From an uncultured Ilyobacter sp. (GTDB lineage Bacteria > Fusobacteriota > Fusobacteriia > Fusobacteriales > Fusobacteriaceae): 64,000 nt of DNA. The stretch's first letter is position 1. Each line of letters opens with the position of its first letter. This document shows, piece after piece, positions 18,085 through 26,998 of the stretch. The notes below the pieces were generated by a model. That model did no database searches, was not told where the DNA came from, and worked only from the letters and a program-made list of their open reading frames with translations. Location: assembly GCF_963668085.1 (NCBI RefSeq), contig NZ_OY764059.1:310001-374000 (forward strand), read 5' to 3'. The translations under genes and the position numbers were made by a program.

Positions 18085-19479
18085 TTGATTTTAGATACAG
18101 ATTTTGATATTACAGAAAACAGTATGGATGAGTTTTTGAGAATACTGGTTCCCGAAGCAAGAGGAAGAGATATAAAAATAAGAACTATAGAGGAAGGTGA
18201 GAATATAAGCCTTCTCGTAGAAACCAACGGTGTAAAAAAAAAGTTTACCTATAAAAACCATATAGAAAGAATAGATGACCAAAAGATAGTCATGGCAAAG
18301 ACATCCCTTCTAGATATATATGATAAAGACTATCCCTGGGGAAGTTTGAAGGGGGTAAGACCTACTAAGCTTGTGAGAAGACTGTTGGCTTTAAACTATG
18401 ACTATCCAGAGATAAAGGATATTTTAGAGGGCCTTTTTAAGGTATCAGAAAAAAAGAGCTCTCTTATTATAGAGGTCGTAAAAAAAGAGATGGAGTATTT
18501 GAACCGAGATTACATAAATATGTATATAGGGATACCTTTCTGTCCCACAAAGTGCAGATACTGTTCTTTTGCATCTTATGAGATAAACAGCGGGGTGGGA
18601 AGGCATTATAAGGCCTTTGTAGATACCCTGATAGAAGAAATAAAACTCACAGGAGAACATTTGAAAGAAAACGGCTATAAGCTTGGATCTGTATACGTAG
18701 GCGGAGGTACACCTAGCATACTCACAGAAACTGACATCGAAAGGGTACTGGCATCTGTAAAGAACAACGTGGATCTATCATCTGTAAAAGAATTTACCTT
18801 TGAAGCTGGAAGGGTGGATACTCTCACAAAGAAAAAACTCGAGATAATGAAAGACTACGGTGTGGACAGAATAAGCTTAAATCCTCAGACATTCAATGAG
18901 GAAACCTTAAAAAATCTAAACAGGACATTCTCTAGAGAAAAATTTGATGAGATGTATTTCTTGGCTAAAAATATGGGATTTATCATAAATATGGACTTGA
19001 TTATAGGTCTTCCTGGAGAGGGAACCAAAGAGATACTAAATACCGTGAGAGAGCTTGAAAAATACCAGATGGAAAATCTAACTGTCCATGTGCTGGCACT
19101 GAAAAAAGCCTCTGTGCTTTTTAAGGATGGGCATCAGGAAGAAGACATTGACAGAGAAGCTGTTGAGAAGGGTATAGAGGATCTGACCCAAAAGAAATCT
19201 CTGAAACCATATTATATGTACAGGCTGAAAAACAGCACTCAGTGGGGAGAAAATCTAGGCTATGCCATAGAGGGCAAAGAATCTGTATTTAACATAGAGA
19301 TGATAGAGGAAAATCAGTCCACCATAGGCCTAGGAGGGGGAGCCATAACAAAAAAAATATGGGCAGAATCTCCTGTGAGAGATCATATAGACAGACTGGT
19401 GGGCCCTAAAGAACCTGCGACCTATGTGAGAGAAATGAGAGAAAGACTTAAAAAAAAGCTAGATCTTTTTAAAAAATAA
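18085..19479 (+). CDS. hemZ: HemZ-type radical SAM protein (coproporphyrinogen dehydrogenase-like)
   Basis: The 464-residue protein has the radical SAM cluster motif CPTKCRYCSF (Cys153, Cys157, Cys160) preceded by IGIPF, then GGGTPS, the usual SAM-binding element. A ~145-residue N-terminal region typical of HemZ precedes the radical SAM domain, and a HemN-like C-terminal domain follows. HemZ is proposed to convert coproporphyrinogen III anaerobically, but family members may act otherwise. The start is TTG 18085 with GGAGG eight bases upstream. A second family member (hemW) lies at 30460. Confidence 0.88.
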   Translation: MILDTDFDITENSMDEFLRILVPEARGRDIKIRTIEEGENISLLVETNGVKKKFTYKNHIERIDDQKIVMAKTSLLDIYDKDYPWGSLKGVRPTKLVRRLLALNYDYPEIKDILEGLFKVSEKKSSLIIEVVKKEMEYLNRDYINMYIGIPFCPTKCRYCSFASYEINSGVGRHYKAFVDTLIEEIKLTGEHLKENGYKLGSVYVGGGTPSILTETDIERVLASVKNNVDLSSVKEFTFEAGRVDTLTKKKLEIMKDYGVDRISLNPQTFNEETLKNLNRTFSREKFDEMYFLAKNMGFIINMDLIIGLPGEGTKEILNTVRELEKYQMENLTVHVLALKKASVLFKDGHQEEDIDREAVEKGIEDLTQKKSLKPYYMYRLKNSTQWGENLGYAIEGKESVFNIEMIEENQSTIGLGGGAITKKIWAESPVRDHIDRLVGPKEPATYVREMRERLKKKLDLFKK

Positions 19480-19503
19480 TTTTTTAAATTATCGGGAGGA
19501 GAG

Positions 19504-20052
19504 ATGAGTGAGAACAGAAAATTCCTGCTTCTCATCTTATTGATACTGGGTATTTTTGCAGGAGAAAAAATTTATAAAAATGTAAATACTGAAAAAAATA
19601 AACAAGATTCAAAGTATGAGCTCACTGTAACAAGAAACTCCTATAAGGATAAAAATAAACCTCTAGATATAAACGAAGCCACTGTAGATGCGATGCTGAA
19701 AAACGGTATAAGTCTCAGATATGCTGAAGGTATAGACGAGTATCGGGAGATAACAGGGGGATTTCAAGATATAGAGGAACTTATAAGGGTGAAGGGTATA
19801 GGGGCGAAGACTCTTGAAAAAATATCTGGGAAAGTAAGAGTTTATGAGAAGGCAAAAAGAAATGAGCTTTATATAAACGAAGCTTCTGATAAGATACTTC
19901 TTTATTTTGGATTTACAAAAAAAGAAATAAAGAAAATAAGAAAAGAGCAGAAAGAAAATTTTAAAATCAATAGTAATCTCCAACTTAGAGATATACTAGG
20001 CGATGAAAGATATTATGATTTTAAAGATTTTGTACATTATGAGAGATACTAA
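19504..20052 (+). CDS. Membrane-anchored helix-hairpin-helix protein (ComEA-like)
   Basis: The 182-residue protein starts with a single hydrophobic anchor (FLLLILLILGIFAGEKIY), then a charged linker. A helix-hairpin-helix DNA-binding pair follows (DINEATVDAMLKNGISLRYAEGI...FQDIEELIRVKGIGAKTLEKISGKV, ~58-115), and then a Lys-rich tail with a second degenerate HhH-like segment. This is the layout of ComEA, which binds incoming DNA outside the inner membrane. Together with pilT and pilC in the same gene run it suggests a DNA-uptake function, but ComEC and prepilins are not in the window. Confidence 0.78.
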   Translation: MSENRKFLLLILLILGIFAGEKIYKNVNTEKNKQDSKYELTVTRNSYKDKNKPLDINEATVDAMLKNGISLRYAEGIDEYREITGGFQDIEELIRVKGIGAKTLEKISGKVRVYEKAKRNELYINEASDKILLYFGFTKKEIKKIRKEQKENFKINSNLQLRDILGDERYYDFKDFVHYERY

Positions 20053-20085
20053 GGGAGGCCTAGGGGTCTCCTTTAGTTTTTTTTT
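20051..20085 (+). terminator. Terminator after the ComEA-like gene
   Basis: AAGGGAG pairs with CTCCTTT (one G-T pair) around a short loop, followed by AGTTTTTTTTT. Confidence 0.8.
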
Positions 20086-20107
20086 AATATACATAGCCTT
20101 ATAAGAA

Positions 20108-20136
20108 TTGAAAAAAAATGTTAACTGTGATAAAAT
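20108..20136 (+). promoter_or_regulatory. hslO promoter with extended -10
   Basis: TTGAAA (20108-20113), a 17-bp spacer ending in TGTGA, and TAAAAT (20131-20136), 36 bp before the start codon. Confidence 0.7.
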
Positions 20137-20171
20137 CAGGTTTGTAAATTTATTTTTGAGAGGAGCAAAAG

Positions 20172-21059
20172 ATGGCCAGACTTATTAGAGGTGCTAGCAA
20201 AAATGCTAGATTTTTTATAGTAGATTCAAAGGATGTTGTTCAAAAGGCTCAAGATATACATAAATGTAGTCCCACTGCTATCGCTGCATTTGGAAGATTT
20301 CTTACAGCGGGGATAATAATGGGTGCAGGCTTAAAAGGTGATGACCTCATGACTCTTAGAACTGACACAGATGGATCATTGAATCATATGGTTGTTACTT
20401 CAGATTCCATGGGAAGAATAAAGGGATATCTTTCAAACCCTGAAGCTGAACTTCCTTTAAAATCCAATGGACAGCCTAATGTAGGCGGTATAATAGGCAA
20501 GGGTATGCTGAGAGTTATAAAGGATATGGGTCTAAAAGAACCGTACATAGGTATTTCTAATATACAGACTGGGGAGATAGCAGAAGATATAGCTTATTAT
20601 TATTATACCTCTGAACAGACACCAACTGTCCTCGCTCTGGGAGTTTCCCTGAATGATGATATGTCCATAAAGAATGCCGGAGGATACATGGTACAGCTTT
20701 TACCTGATTCTGAGGAGCAGTTTATAGACAAGCTAGAAGCTAAAATAGGAGCTATAAGACCTGTGACTGAGCTCTTTGAAGGCGGGATGGATCTAGAGAG
20801 AATAGCAAAACTTCTCTATGAAGACATGGAAGATGAGCAGGGGGAAAAGCTAGTAGAAGAGTATGAGCTGTATGAAGAGATAGAGACAAAATACAGCTGT
20901 AATTGCGATAAAGATAGATTCTATAGGGGTCTTATGGCCTTGGGGAAGGAGCAGCTTCAGGATGCTTTTTCTGAAAAGGAGAGTATAGAGGTGGAATGCC
21001 ATTTTTGCAAGGCGAAATATGAGTTTAAAAAAGAGGAATTTGATAGTATAATGAAATAA
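20172..21059 (+). CDS. hslO: Redox-regulated chaperone Hsp33
   Basis: The 295-residue cytoplasmic holdase is activated when oxidants form disulfides in its C-terminal zinc centre. The N-terminal core is recognisable (MARLIRGASKNARFFIVDS and the glycine-rich GRFLTAGIIMGAGLKGDDL), and the redox switch is visible as YSCNCDKDR and ECHFCKAKY, four Cys in the canonical C-x-C and C-x2-C spacing. It is transcribed alone from a clear promoter and ends in a strong hairpin. It implies exposure of this presumed anaerobe to oxidative stress. Confidence 0.96.
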   Translation: MARLIRGASKNARFFIVDSKDVVQKAQDIHKCSPTAIAAFGRFLTAGIIMGAGLKGDDLMTLRTDTDGSLNHMVVTSDSMGRIKGYLSNPEAELPLKSNGQPNVGGIIGKGMLRVIKDMGLKEPYIGISNIQTGEIAEDIAYYYYTSEQTPTVLALGVSLNDDMSIKNAGGYMVQLLPDSEEQFIDKLEAKIGAIRPVTELFEGGMDLERIAKLLYEDMEDEQGEKLVEEYELYEEIETKYSCNCDKDRFYRGLMALGKEQLQDAFSEKESIEVECHFCKAKYEFKKEEFDSIMK

Positions 21060-21094
21060 AAGAACTGGCGGATATTATATCCGCCAGTTCTTTT
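21058..21094. terminator. Strong terminator between convergent genes
   Basis: A perfect 17-bp stem with arms at 21058-21074 and 21078-21094 (core ACTGGCGGATA) ends in TTTT. The A/T outer arms could serve both hslO and, less directly, the convergent hydrolase gene. Confidence 0.88.
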
Positions 21095-21186
21095 GAATTT
21101 ACTTTTTAATCCGTCTTATGAGAAGATCATTCTCTATATCCTCTATACTTGAACTTTCAATATCCATTAAGCTTTTTCGTTAAAAT

Positions 21187-22077
21187 TTACTCTACGATAT
21201 TGGTAAGAATACCTATTTTTTCTATCTCACAGACCACCTTATCCCCTGATTTCAAGAATTTGAATGGCTTGAATCCAAGTCCCACTCCAGATGGAGTTCC
21301 TGTGATGATAATATCTCCCTTACGAAGGTGCATTCCCTTAGAAAGGTCGCTTATGACTGTGGGTATGTCAAAAATCATCATTTTTGTATTTGAATTTTGA
21401 CGAAGTTCATCGTTTACGCTGCATTTGATGTCTAGCTCCACAGGAAAAGGGATTTCACTCTTGTGGACTATGACAGGTCCCATAGGGCAGAAAGTCTCAA
21501 GGCATTTACCCTTAAACCACTGTCCGTGTTTTCTTTGAATATTTCTTGCTGACACATCATTTACGATAGTATAACCAAATATATAGTCTTCTACATCTTC
21601 AGGCTTTATATTGATCCCATCTTTACCTATGACAATACCTAGCTCCACCTCATAGTCGATCTTATCTGTGATCTCCTTGTGGTTTAAGATGATATCTCCA
21701 TCACCTATGGCAGGGTCTGCTATTTTGGAAAAGTAGATGGGAAACTTTGGTATGACGTCTTCTGCCCCCTTTAGACCCTTGATCTCCTTGGCATGATCTA
21801 GGTAGTTTTTTCCAAGGCAGAGAAGATTTCTTTTGGGATACTCTATAGGTGCGAGAAGTTTAACATCAGTAAGATTTGATGTGGCCTTATTTTCAGTAAT
21901 AAAATTTTTAAGATCCTCTAAAAATAAGTCATCCCAGCTGTCTAAAAGTTCGTTGATATCTTTTGGTTTTTTTATGCCCTTTGAAGAATAAAAATCACTT
22001 ATATCAACTATAGATTGTTCATTTTTCATTATTCCTACTTTTTTTTCGTCTTTTTCCAAGTAATAAACAAATTTCAT
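21187..22077 (-). CDS. Fumarylacetoacetate hydrolase (FAH)-family protein
   Basis: The 296-residue protein has a short N-terminal domain and a C-terminal FAH domain starting near PKRNLLCLGKNYLDHAKE. Metal-ligand acids are visible in DYEVELGIVIGKDG, and the family's C-terminal GDIIITGTPSGVG is intact. FAH-family enzymes cleave C-C bonds in, or decarboxylate, beta-diketo acids such as acylpyruvates and oxaloacetate. The substrate cannot be told from sequence. It is transcribed alone, from a region that also holds the putP promoter. A 22-codon open frame just downstream (21098-21166) lacks a ribosome site. Confidence 0.88.
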   Translation of the reverse strand: MKFVYYLEKDEKKVGIMKNEQSIVDISDFYSSKGIKKPKDINELLDSWDDLFLEDLKNFITENKATSNLTDVKLLAPIEYPKRNLLCLGKNYLDHAKEIKGLKGAEDVIPKFPIYFSKIADPAIGDGDIILNHKEITDKIDYEVELGIVIGKDGINIKPEDVEDYIFGYTIVNDVSARNIQRKHGQWFKGKCLETFCPMGPVIVHKSEIPFPVELDIKCSVNDELRQNSNTKMMIFDIPTVISDLSKGMHLRKGDIIITGTPSGVGLGFKPFKFLKSGDKVVCEIEKIGILTNIVE

Positions 22078-22236
22078 TTTGACACCTCCATATATTTAAA
22101 AACCTTTTTTCTATAATATAATACAAAGGAGGAAAATAGCAAAATTATATTTAGATTTCATTATTAAAAAGGAGCACTTTACAAAGTCATTTTTTAGTTA
22201 AAATTTTGAAAGTAAAAGGCTCGAAGCTAACAATAA

Positions 22237-22266
22237 TTGACAGTGTGAATAAATGTGTGATATTAT
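22237..22266 (+). promoter_or_regulatory. putP promoter
   Basis: TTGACA (22237-22242), an 18-bp spacer ending in GTGTGA, and TATTAT (22261-22266), about 70 bp before the start codon. Confidence 0.65.
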
Positions 22267-22335
22267 ATTGACTGCATAGATGAAAAAATAATTTATATAG
22301 ATATTAAATATAAAAGAATCTAAGGAGGACAAGTT

Positions 22336-23784
22336 ATGGCAGGAATCGAAACGCTTTTTACCTTTGGAATATATATGATATTCCTCATAGGTGTAGGAGT
22401 TTATTTCTATAATAAAACAAACAGTGTAGAGGACTATCTCATAGGTGGAAGAGGGATGGGGTCGTGGGTAACGGCACTTTCTGCTCAGGCCAGTGATATG
22501 AGTGGTTGGCTTCTTATGGGACTTCCGGGAGCTGTATATCTATCTGGAATGAATCAGGCTTGGATAGCTATAGGACTTTTAGTCGGTACATATTTAAACT
22601 GGAAATTTGTGGCACCAAGACTAAGGGTTCAGACAGAAGAGACAGATACAATGACTATCTCCACTTTTTTAGAAAAAAAATTGGGAGATAACACTGGACT
22701 TATAAGGAACTTCTCAGCAATAGTTACACTTTTTTTCTTTACAATTTATTCGTCATCTGGACTGGTGGCAGCTGGAAAGCTCTTTGAATCTATGCTGGGA
22801 ATAGATTATAAAATAGCTGTAATAGTAGGGGCACTGACAATAGTAACCTACACCTTTATGGGAGGATATCTGGCTTCTTGCTGGACGGACTTCTTCCAGG
22901 GAGGGCTTATGTTTGGAGCCATAATATTAGTACCTCTTATGGCGTTAAACAGTTCTGGCGGTACTCAAGGAGTAATGGATGCAATGGCAGCTAAAAGTAT
23001 AAGCATGGATATCTTTAGCAGCGGTTCTGGGAAACTTGGGGCAATGGCAATTATTTCTTCTCTAGCATGGGGGTTAGGATATTTCGGGCAGCCTCATATA
23101 TTGGTTAGGTTTATGAGTATAAACTCGGTGAAAGATCTTAAAAAATCGAGATTAATAGCTATGATATGGGTAGTGATATCCTTAGGGGGAGCTATAGCAG
23201 TAGGTCTAGCAGGAATAGCAATGTTTGCAAATCCTGTAGATATGGGAGGAGATTCTGAAAAAGTATTTATTTATATGATATCTAGACTCTTTAACCCTTG
23301 GGTAGGGGGAATTCTTCTGGCAGCGATACTGTCTGCAATAATGTCTACGATAGATTCCCAGCTTCTAGTATCATCTACGACGCTTACAGAGGATTTTTAT
23401 AAATATATAAAGAAGGATGTAAATGACAAAGAACTTATGTGGGTGGGAAGATTTTGTGTGATAGGTATATCTTTAGTGTCTGTACTTATGGCACTTAATC
23501 CCAGTGCAAAGGTTCTAGCCTTGGTCTCTTATGCATGGGGAGGCTTCGGAGCTGTATTTGGTCCAGCGGTGATAGCTACTCTTTACTTTAAAAATTTAAA
23601 CTGGAAAAGTGTATTTACAGGAATGGTTGCAGGGATGCTTGTTCTAGTGACATGGAAGCATCTTGGTTATGGTTCGTTTATGTATGAAATAGTTCCAGGA
23701 TTTATGGCAAATGCACTGGTAACTCTTATAGGAGAGAAGGTATTTTTCCAAGAAAAATCAAAAGAAACAAATGAACTTGCTTAG
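22336..23784 (+). CDS. putP: Sodium/proline symporter PutP
   Basis: The 482-residue protein is a sodium:solute symporter with about 13 membrane segments. PutP-type sequence is visible in the N-terminal NKTNSVEDYLIGGRGMGSWVTALSAQASDMSGWLLMGLPG stretch and in SAIMSTIDSQLLVSSTTLTEDFYK, where the Na+ site residues lie. It should import proline with sodium for use as a carbon/nitrogen source or osmolyte. It is a single-gene transcript with its own promoter and terminator. Related amino acids or pantothenate are less likely substrates. Confidence 0.9.
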   Translation: MAGIETLFTFGIYMIFLIGVGVYFYNKTNSVEDYLIGGRGMGSWVTALSAQASDMSGWLLMGLPGAVYLSGMNQAWIAIGLLVGTYLNWKFVAPRLRVQTEETDTMTISTFLEKKLGDNTGLIRNFSAIVTLFFFTIYSSSGLVAAGKLFESMLGIDYKIAVIVGALTIVTYTFMGGYLASCWTDFFQGGLMFGAIILVPLMALNSSGGTQGVMDAMAAKSISMDIFSSGSGKLGAMAIISSLAWGLGYFGQPHILVRFMSINSVKDLKKSRLIAMIWVVISLGGAIAVGLAGIAMFANPVDMGGDSEKVFIYMISRLFNPWVGGILLAAILSAIMSTIDSQLLVSSTTLTEDFYKYIKKDVNDKELMWVGRFCVIGISLVSVLMALNPSAKVLALVSYAWGGFGAVFGPAVIATLYFKNLNWKSVFTGMVAGMLVLVTWKHLGYGSFMYEIVPGFMANALVTLIGEKVFFQEKSKETNELA

Positions 23785-23806
23785 GGAGCTTTTAGCTCCC
23801 TTTTTT
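23784..23806 (+). terminator. putP terminator
   Basis: GGGAGCT/AGCTCCC stem with a TTT loop and TTTTTT tail, starting at the stop codon. Confidence 0.9.
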
Positions 23807-23971
23807 CTTGATTTTTTAAACAATATACATTAGAATTATATTAGCTGACTTAAATTTTGTGAAGATCTTGAGAAGATAATCACATTATGATTTTTAAGAG
23901 GTTTGATTTTAAAGATTTCTATGAAACAACTTACTAAAAAACAGGCAATTAAACTTAAGGGGGGAAATTTA

Positions 23972-25699
23972 ATGGACGCTAATATCTGGAAAAAATTTGA
24001 AAACTGGTCTAGTTCGGAGTATATTGATGCAGAGGACAGAAAAGAACTGGAACAGATAAAGGATGACGCCAAAGAGGTGGAAGATAGATTTTATACCGAT
24101 CTAGAATTTGGAACTGGAGGTATGAGAGGTATAAGGGGAGTTGGGACTAACAGAATAAATAAATATATAGTAAAAAAAGCAGCTCAGGGAATAGCAAACT
24201 ATATGCTGAAAATGGATGCTAAGGCTGCAGTGGAGAGAGGCGTAGTTATAGCTTATGACTGTAGAATCGGATCCTATGAATACTCTCTTAATATGGCTCT
24301 TGTTTTTGCGGCGAACGGAATAAAAACCAATCTTTTTGAATCTTTGAGATCAACACCTGAATTATCCTTTGCAGTGAGAGAGTTAGGTACAATGGTTGGG
24401 GTAATGGTAACTGCATCCCATAACCCAAAAGAATACAATGGATTCAAGGTATACTGGGAAGACGGGGGACAAGTTGTAGAACCACATGCCAGTGAGATAG
24501 TAAAAGAAGTATATGCAGTGGAAAGTTTTGATGACATAAAGGCTATGACTCAGAAGGAAGCTGAAGAAAAGGGACTCCTTAAGTTTGTAGGAGAATCTGT
24601 TGATGACAGATATATAGAAGCTATCAAAAAAGAGGCTATCAATACAGAGGTACCAGGAAAAAAAGATTTTAAAATAGTATATTCTCCACTTCACGGAACA
24701 GGTAAAAGACCTCTCCAGAGAGTGATGAAGGAGATGGGCTTTGAAAGTCTATATACTGTAGCAGAACAGGAAGAACCAGACGGAACTTTCCCAACTTGTG
24801 ATTATGCAAACCCTGAAGACCCTGCAGTATTTAAACTTGGTATAGAACTTGCAGAAAAAGTGGGATCTAAACTATGTATGGCTAATGATCCTGATGCAGA
24901 CAGAATAGGTATAGCAGTAAAGAGAAAGAACGGAGAATGGGTTTATCCAAACGGAAATCAGGTAGGGCTTCTTCTTATGAACTATATTCTCGAGAATAAA
25001 AAAGATATACCAGAAAACGGAGCTGTAATATCTACTGTGGTATCTACTCCTATGCTAGATGTAGTAGCTGCAGATAAAGGTGTCAAGATGTTTAGAACTC
25101 TTACTGGATTCAAATATATAGGGGAAAAAATACTGGAATTTGAAACTGGTAAAATTGACGGGACATACTTATTTGGATTTGAGGAATCCTATGGTTATCT
25201 CGTTGGAACTCATGCGAGGGATAAGGATGCTATAGTGTCTACAATGCTTATAGCAGAGATGGCAGCTTATTACGAATCTAAGGGCACCTCAATAATAGAA
25301 GAACTAGAAAAACTTTATGACAAGTACGGATGGTATAAAGAGGGAATACAGGCTATCACAATGAGTGGTAAAGAGGGAGCCGAAAAGATACAGAATATTA
25401 TGAAATCCCTCAGAGAAAATATGCCAGTGGAAGTTTTGGGGAAAAAAGTGAAGAAAGTAAGGGACTTCCAGCTTCAGAAAGATTATGATAAGATAGCTGG
25501 GGAAGAATATCCTATAGAACTACCTAAGTCTAATGTAATACAGATGATTCTTGAAGATGGTACATATATAACGGCTAGACCTTCTGGAACAGAGCCGAAG
25601 ATAAAATACTATTATGGAATAAATGCAAAAACAGAAGCAGAGGCAGAAAAAAAATTGGAAGATACAATGAAGGGGTTCTCAGAATTCCTTGAAAAATAA
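23972..25699 (+). CDS. Phosphoglucomutase/phosphomannomutase
   Basis: The start is the ATG at 23972 behind GGGGGG, since upstream codons lack family similarity. The 575-residue protein belongs to the alpha-D-phosphohexomutase superfamily and interconverts hexose 1- and 6-phosphates. The phosphoserine loop TASHNPKEYNGFKVYW (~142-157), the metal loop DPDADRIGIA (~303-312), the sugar-specificity loop GFEESYGY and the phosphate-binding loop ARPSGTEPKIKYYY are all present. The length fits the longer PgcA-like subgroup. It is monocistronic. Confidence 0.93.
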   Translation: MDANIWKKFENWSSSEYIDAEDRKELEQIKDDAKEVEDRFYTDLEFGTGGMRGIRGVGTNRINKYIVKKAAQGIANYMLKMDAKAAVERGVVIAYDCRIGSYEYSLNMALVFAANGIKTNLFESLRSTPELSFAVRELGTMVGVMVTASHNPKEYNGFKVYWEDGGQVVEPHASEIVKEVYAVESFDDIKAMTQKEAEEKGLLKFVGESVDDRYIEAIKKEAINTEVPGKKDFKIVYSPLHGTGKRPLQRVMKEMGFESLYTVAEQEEPDGTFPTCDYANPEDPAVFKLGIELAEKVGSKLCMANDPDADRIGIAVKRKNGEWVYPNGNQVGLLLMNYILENKKDIPENGAVISTVVSTPMLDVVAADKGVKMFRTLTGFKYIGEKILEFETGKIDGTYLFGFEESYGYLVGTHARDKDAIVSTMLIAEMAAYYESKGTSIIEELEKLYDKYGWYKEGIQAITMSGKEGAEKIQNIMKSLRENMPVEVLGKKVKKVRDFQLQKDYDKIAGEEYPIELPKSNVIQMILEDGTYITARPSGTEPKIKYYYGINAKTEAEAEKKLEDTMKGFSEFLEK

Positions 25700-25738
25700 G
25701 ATACCAGGGACATCAGGTCCCTGGTATCTTATTTTTTT
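25698..25738 (+). terminator. Terminator of the phosphohexomutase gene
   Basis: A perfect 14-bp stem (AAGATACCAGGGAC and its complement) with a 5-nt loop is followed by a T run. Confidence 0.93.
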
Positions 25739-25763
25739 AGAAGTATTACAAGTCCAACTATAT

Positions 25764-25843
25764 ATACTTTCATATCAATATATGAAAGTATTGTATTTAA
25801 TATAAACAATATATTTTGAAACATTAGAATGTTATGGTATTAA
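25764..25843 (+). promoter_or_regulatory. Control region of the ABC importer operon
   Basis: A perfect 12-bp inverted repeat (ATACTTTCATAT, spacer CAAT, 25764-25791) lies upstream of TTGAAA (25816-25821) and TATTAA (25838-25843), spaced 16 bp. A second palindrome, AACATT-AG-AATGTT (25820-25833), fills the promoter spacer. The layout suggests a repressor site in the promoter and a separate upstream site. Neither matches the Fur consensus. Confidence 0.55.
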
Positions 25844-25881
25844 TGTATTGATTTGTTAATAAATCTAATTAGGAGGAGTTT

Positions 25882-26922
25882 ATGAAAAATATTAAGTTGG
25901 GTAATCTGTTAATATTGATTATCGTAGTTATTTTTGGAGCTTCGTGTGGGAAATCTGAAGATAAGGCAGAGGACAAAGGAAGCCTTACATTTTATGCAGG
26001 ACTTCAGGAAGACCATGCAGCTATGATTGCCAAAGAATTTGAAAAAGAAACCGGAATAAAGACAAGCTTTGTAAGAATGAGCAGCGGAGAGGTTTTGGCA
26101 AGACTTAAGGCGGAAAAAAATAATATGTCTGCTTCAGTTTGGTACGGCGGACCTATTGATGCTTTTGTGGCAGCTAATGAAGAAGGGTTAATCGAAAAAT
26201 ATGATTCTCCTGAAAGGTCAAACATAAAGGATGAATTTAAAAGTGAAGACGGTACATGGAATGGAATCTATGTAGGATATCTTGGGTTTGTTGGAAATGA
26301 AGAGATCCTTGCTGAAAAAGGACTTGAGATGCCTACATCTTGGGAAGATCTGTTGAAACCTGAGTATAAAGGTGAAATCGTAGTTGCCCACCCTGGGTCA
26401 TCGGGAACTGCATACACAATGCTTGCTACAGTAGTTCAGCTTATGGGTGAAGATGCTGCTATGGAATACTTCAAGAAATTCAACAGTCAGGTAAGACAAT
26501 ATACAAAGTCTGGAACTGCACCAGGAAGAATGGTAGGTCAGGGAGAAGCTACTATCGGTATAACTTTCCTTCACGATGCCATCAAGTATAAAAAAGAAGG
26601 ATATAAAGATATAATCATATCAGCACCATCTGAAGGAACAGGGTTTGAAATCGGAGGGGTAGCACTTCTGAGTAACGGTCCAAACCCAGATGAAGCAAAA
26701 CAATTTATTGACTGGGTACTTACTAAAGAAGTACAGGAAAAAGGGCAGACAGTAGGATCATTCCAGTTCCTGACTAATAAGGATGCCATTCCTCCTGAAG
26801 AGGCTATGACAATAAAAGATACAAAACTTATTGATTACAACTTTGACTGGGCAGGAGAAAACAGAGTTAGACTTGTGGAAAGATTCAGTAAAGAAACAAG
26901 TACAACAGCTCCTACTAAGTAA
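25882..26922 (+). CDS. ABC importer substrate-binding lipoprotein (FbpA/AfuA family)
   Basis: The 346-residue protein has a lipoprotein signal peptide (lipobox GASC, Cys22) and a bilobed binding-protein fold (TFYAGLQEDHAAMIAKEFEKETGIK; NGIYVGYLGFVGNEEIL). It belongs to the family of ferric-iron binding proteins FbpA/AfuA. AfuA-like members can instead bind sugar phosphates, so iron is likely but not proven. The FbpA tyrosine pair that ligates Fe3+ was not recognised, a reason for caution. A terminator-like hairpin right after the gene should give more binding protein than permease. Confidence 0.8.
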   Translation: MKNIKLGNLLILIIVVIFGASCGKSEDKAEDKGSLTFYAGLQEDHAAMIAKEFEKETGIKTSFVRMSSGEVLARLKAEKNNMSASVWYGGPIDAFVAANEEGLIEKYDSPERSNIKDEFKSEDGTWNGIYVGYLGFVGNEEILAEKGLEMPTSWEDLLKPEYKGEIVVAHPGSSGTAYTMLATVVQLMGEDAAMEYFKKFNSQVRQYTKSGTAPGRMVGQGEATIGITFLHDAIKYKKEGYKDIIISAPSEGTGFEIGGVALLSNGPNPDEAKQFIDWVLTKEVQEKGQTVGSFQFLTNKDAIPPEEAMTIKDTKLIDYNFDWAGENRVRLVERFSKETSTTAPTK

Positions 26923-26926
26923 TTTT

Positions 26927-26960
26927 AAACTTACCTTAGTATTTACTAAGGTAAGTTTTT
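26927..26960 (+). terminator. Partial terminator between binding protein and permease genes
   Basis: A perfect 15-bp stem (AAACTTACCTTAGTA and its complement) with a 2-nt loop is followed by TT. It is inside the operon, so it probably limits read-through. Confidence 0.8.
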
Positions 26961-26998
26961 GTTATTAAAAGCAGTGGCGAATTATTCAGGAGGAAACA

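Noticed and set aside
21098..21166. 22-codon minus-strand frame after the FAH-family gene
   Set aside because: No ribosome site and no similarity; noted only as a possible remnant.
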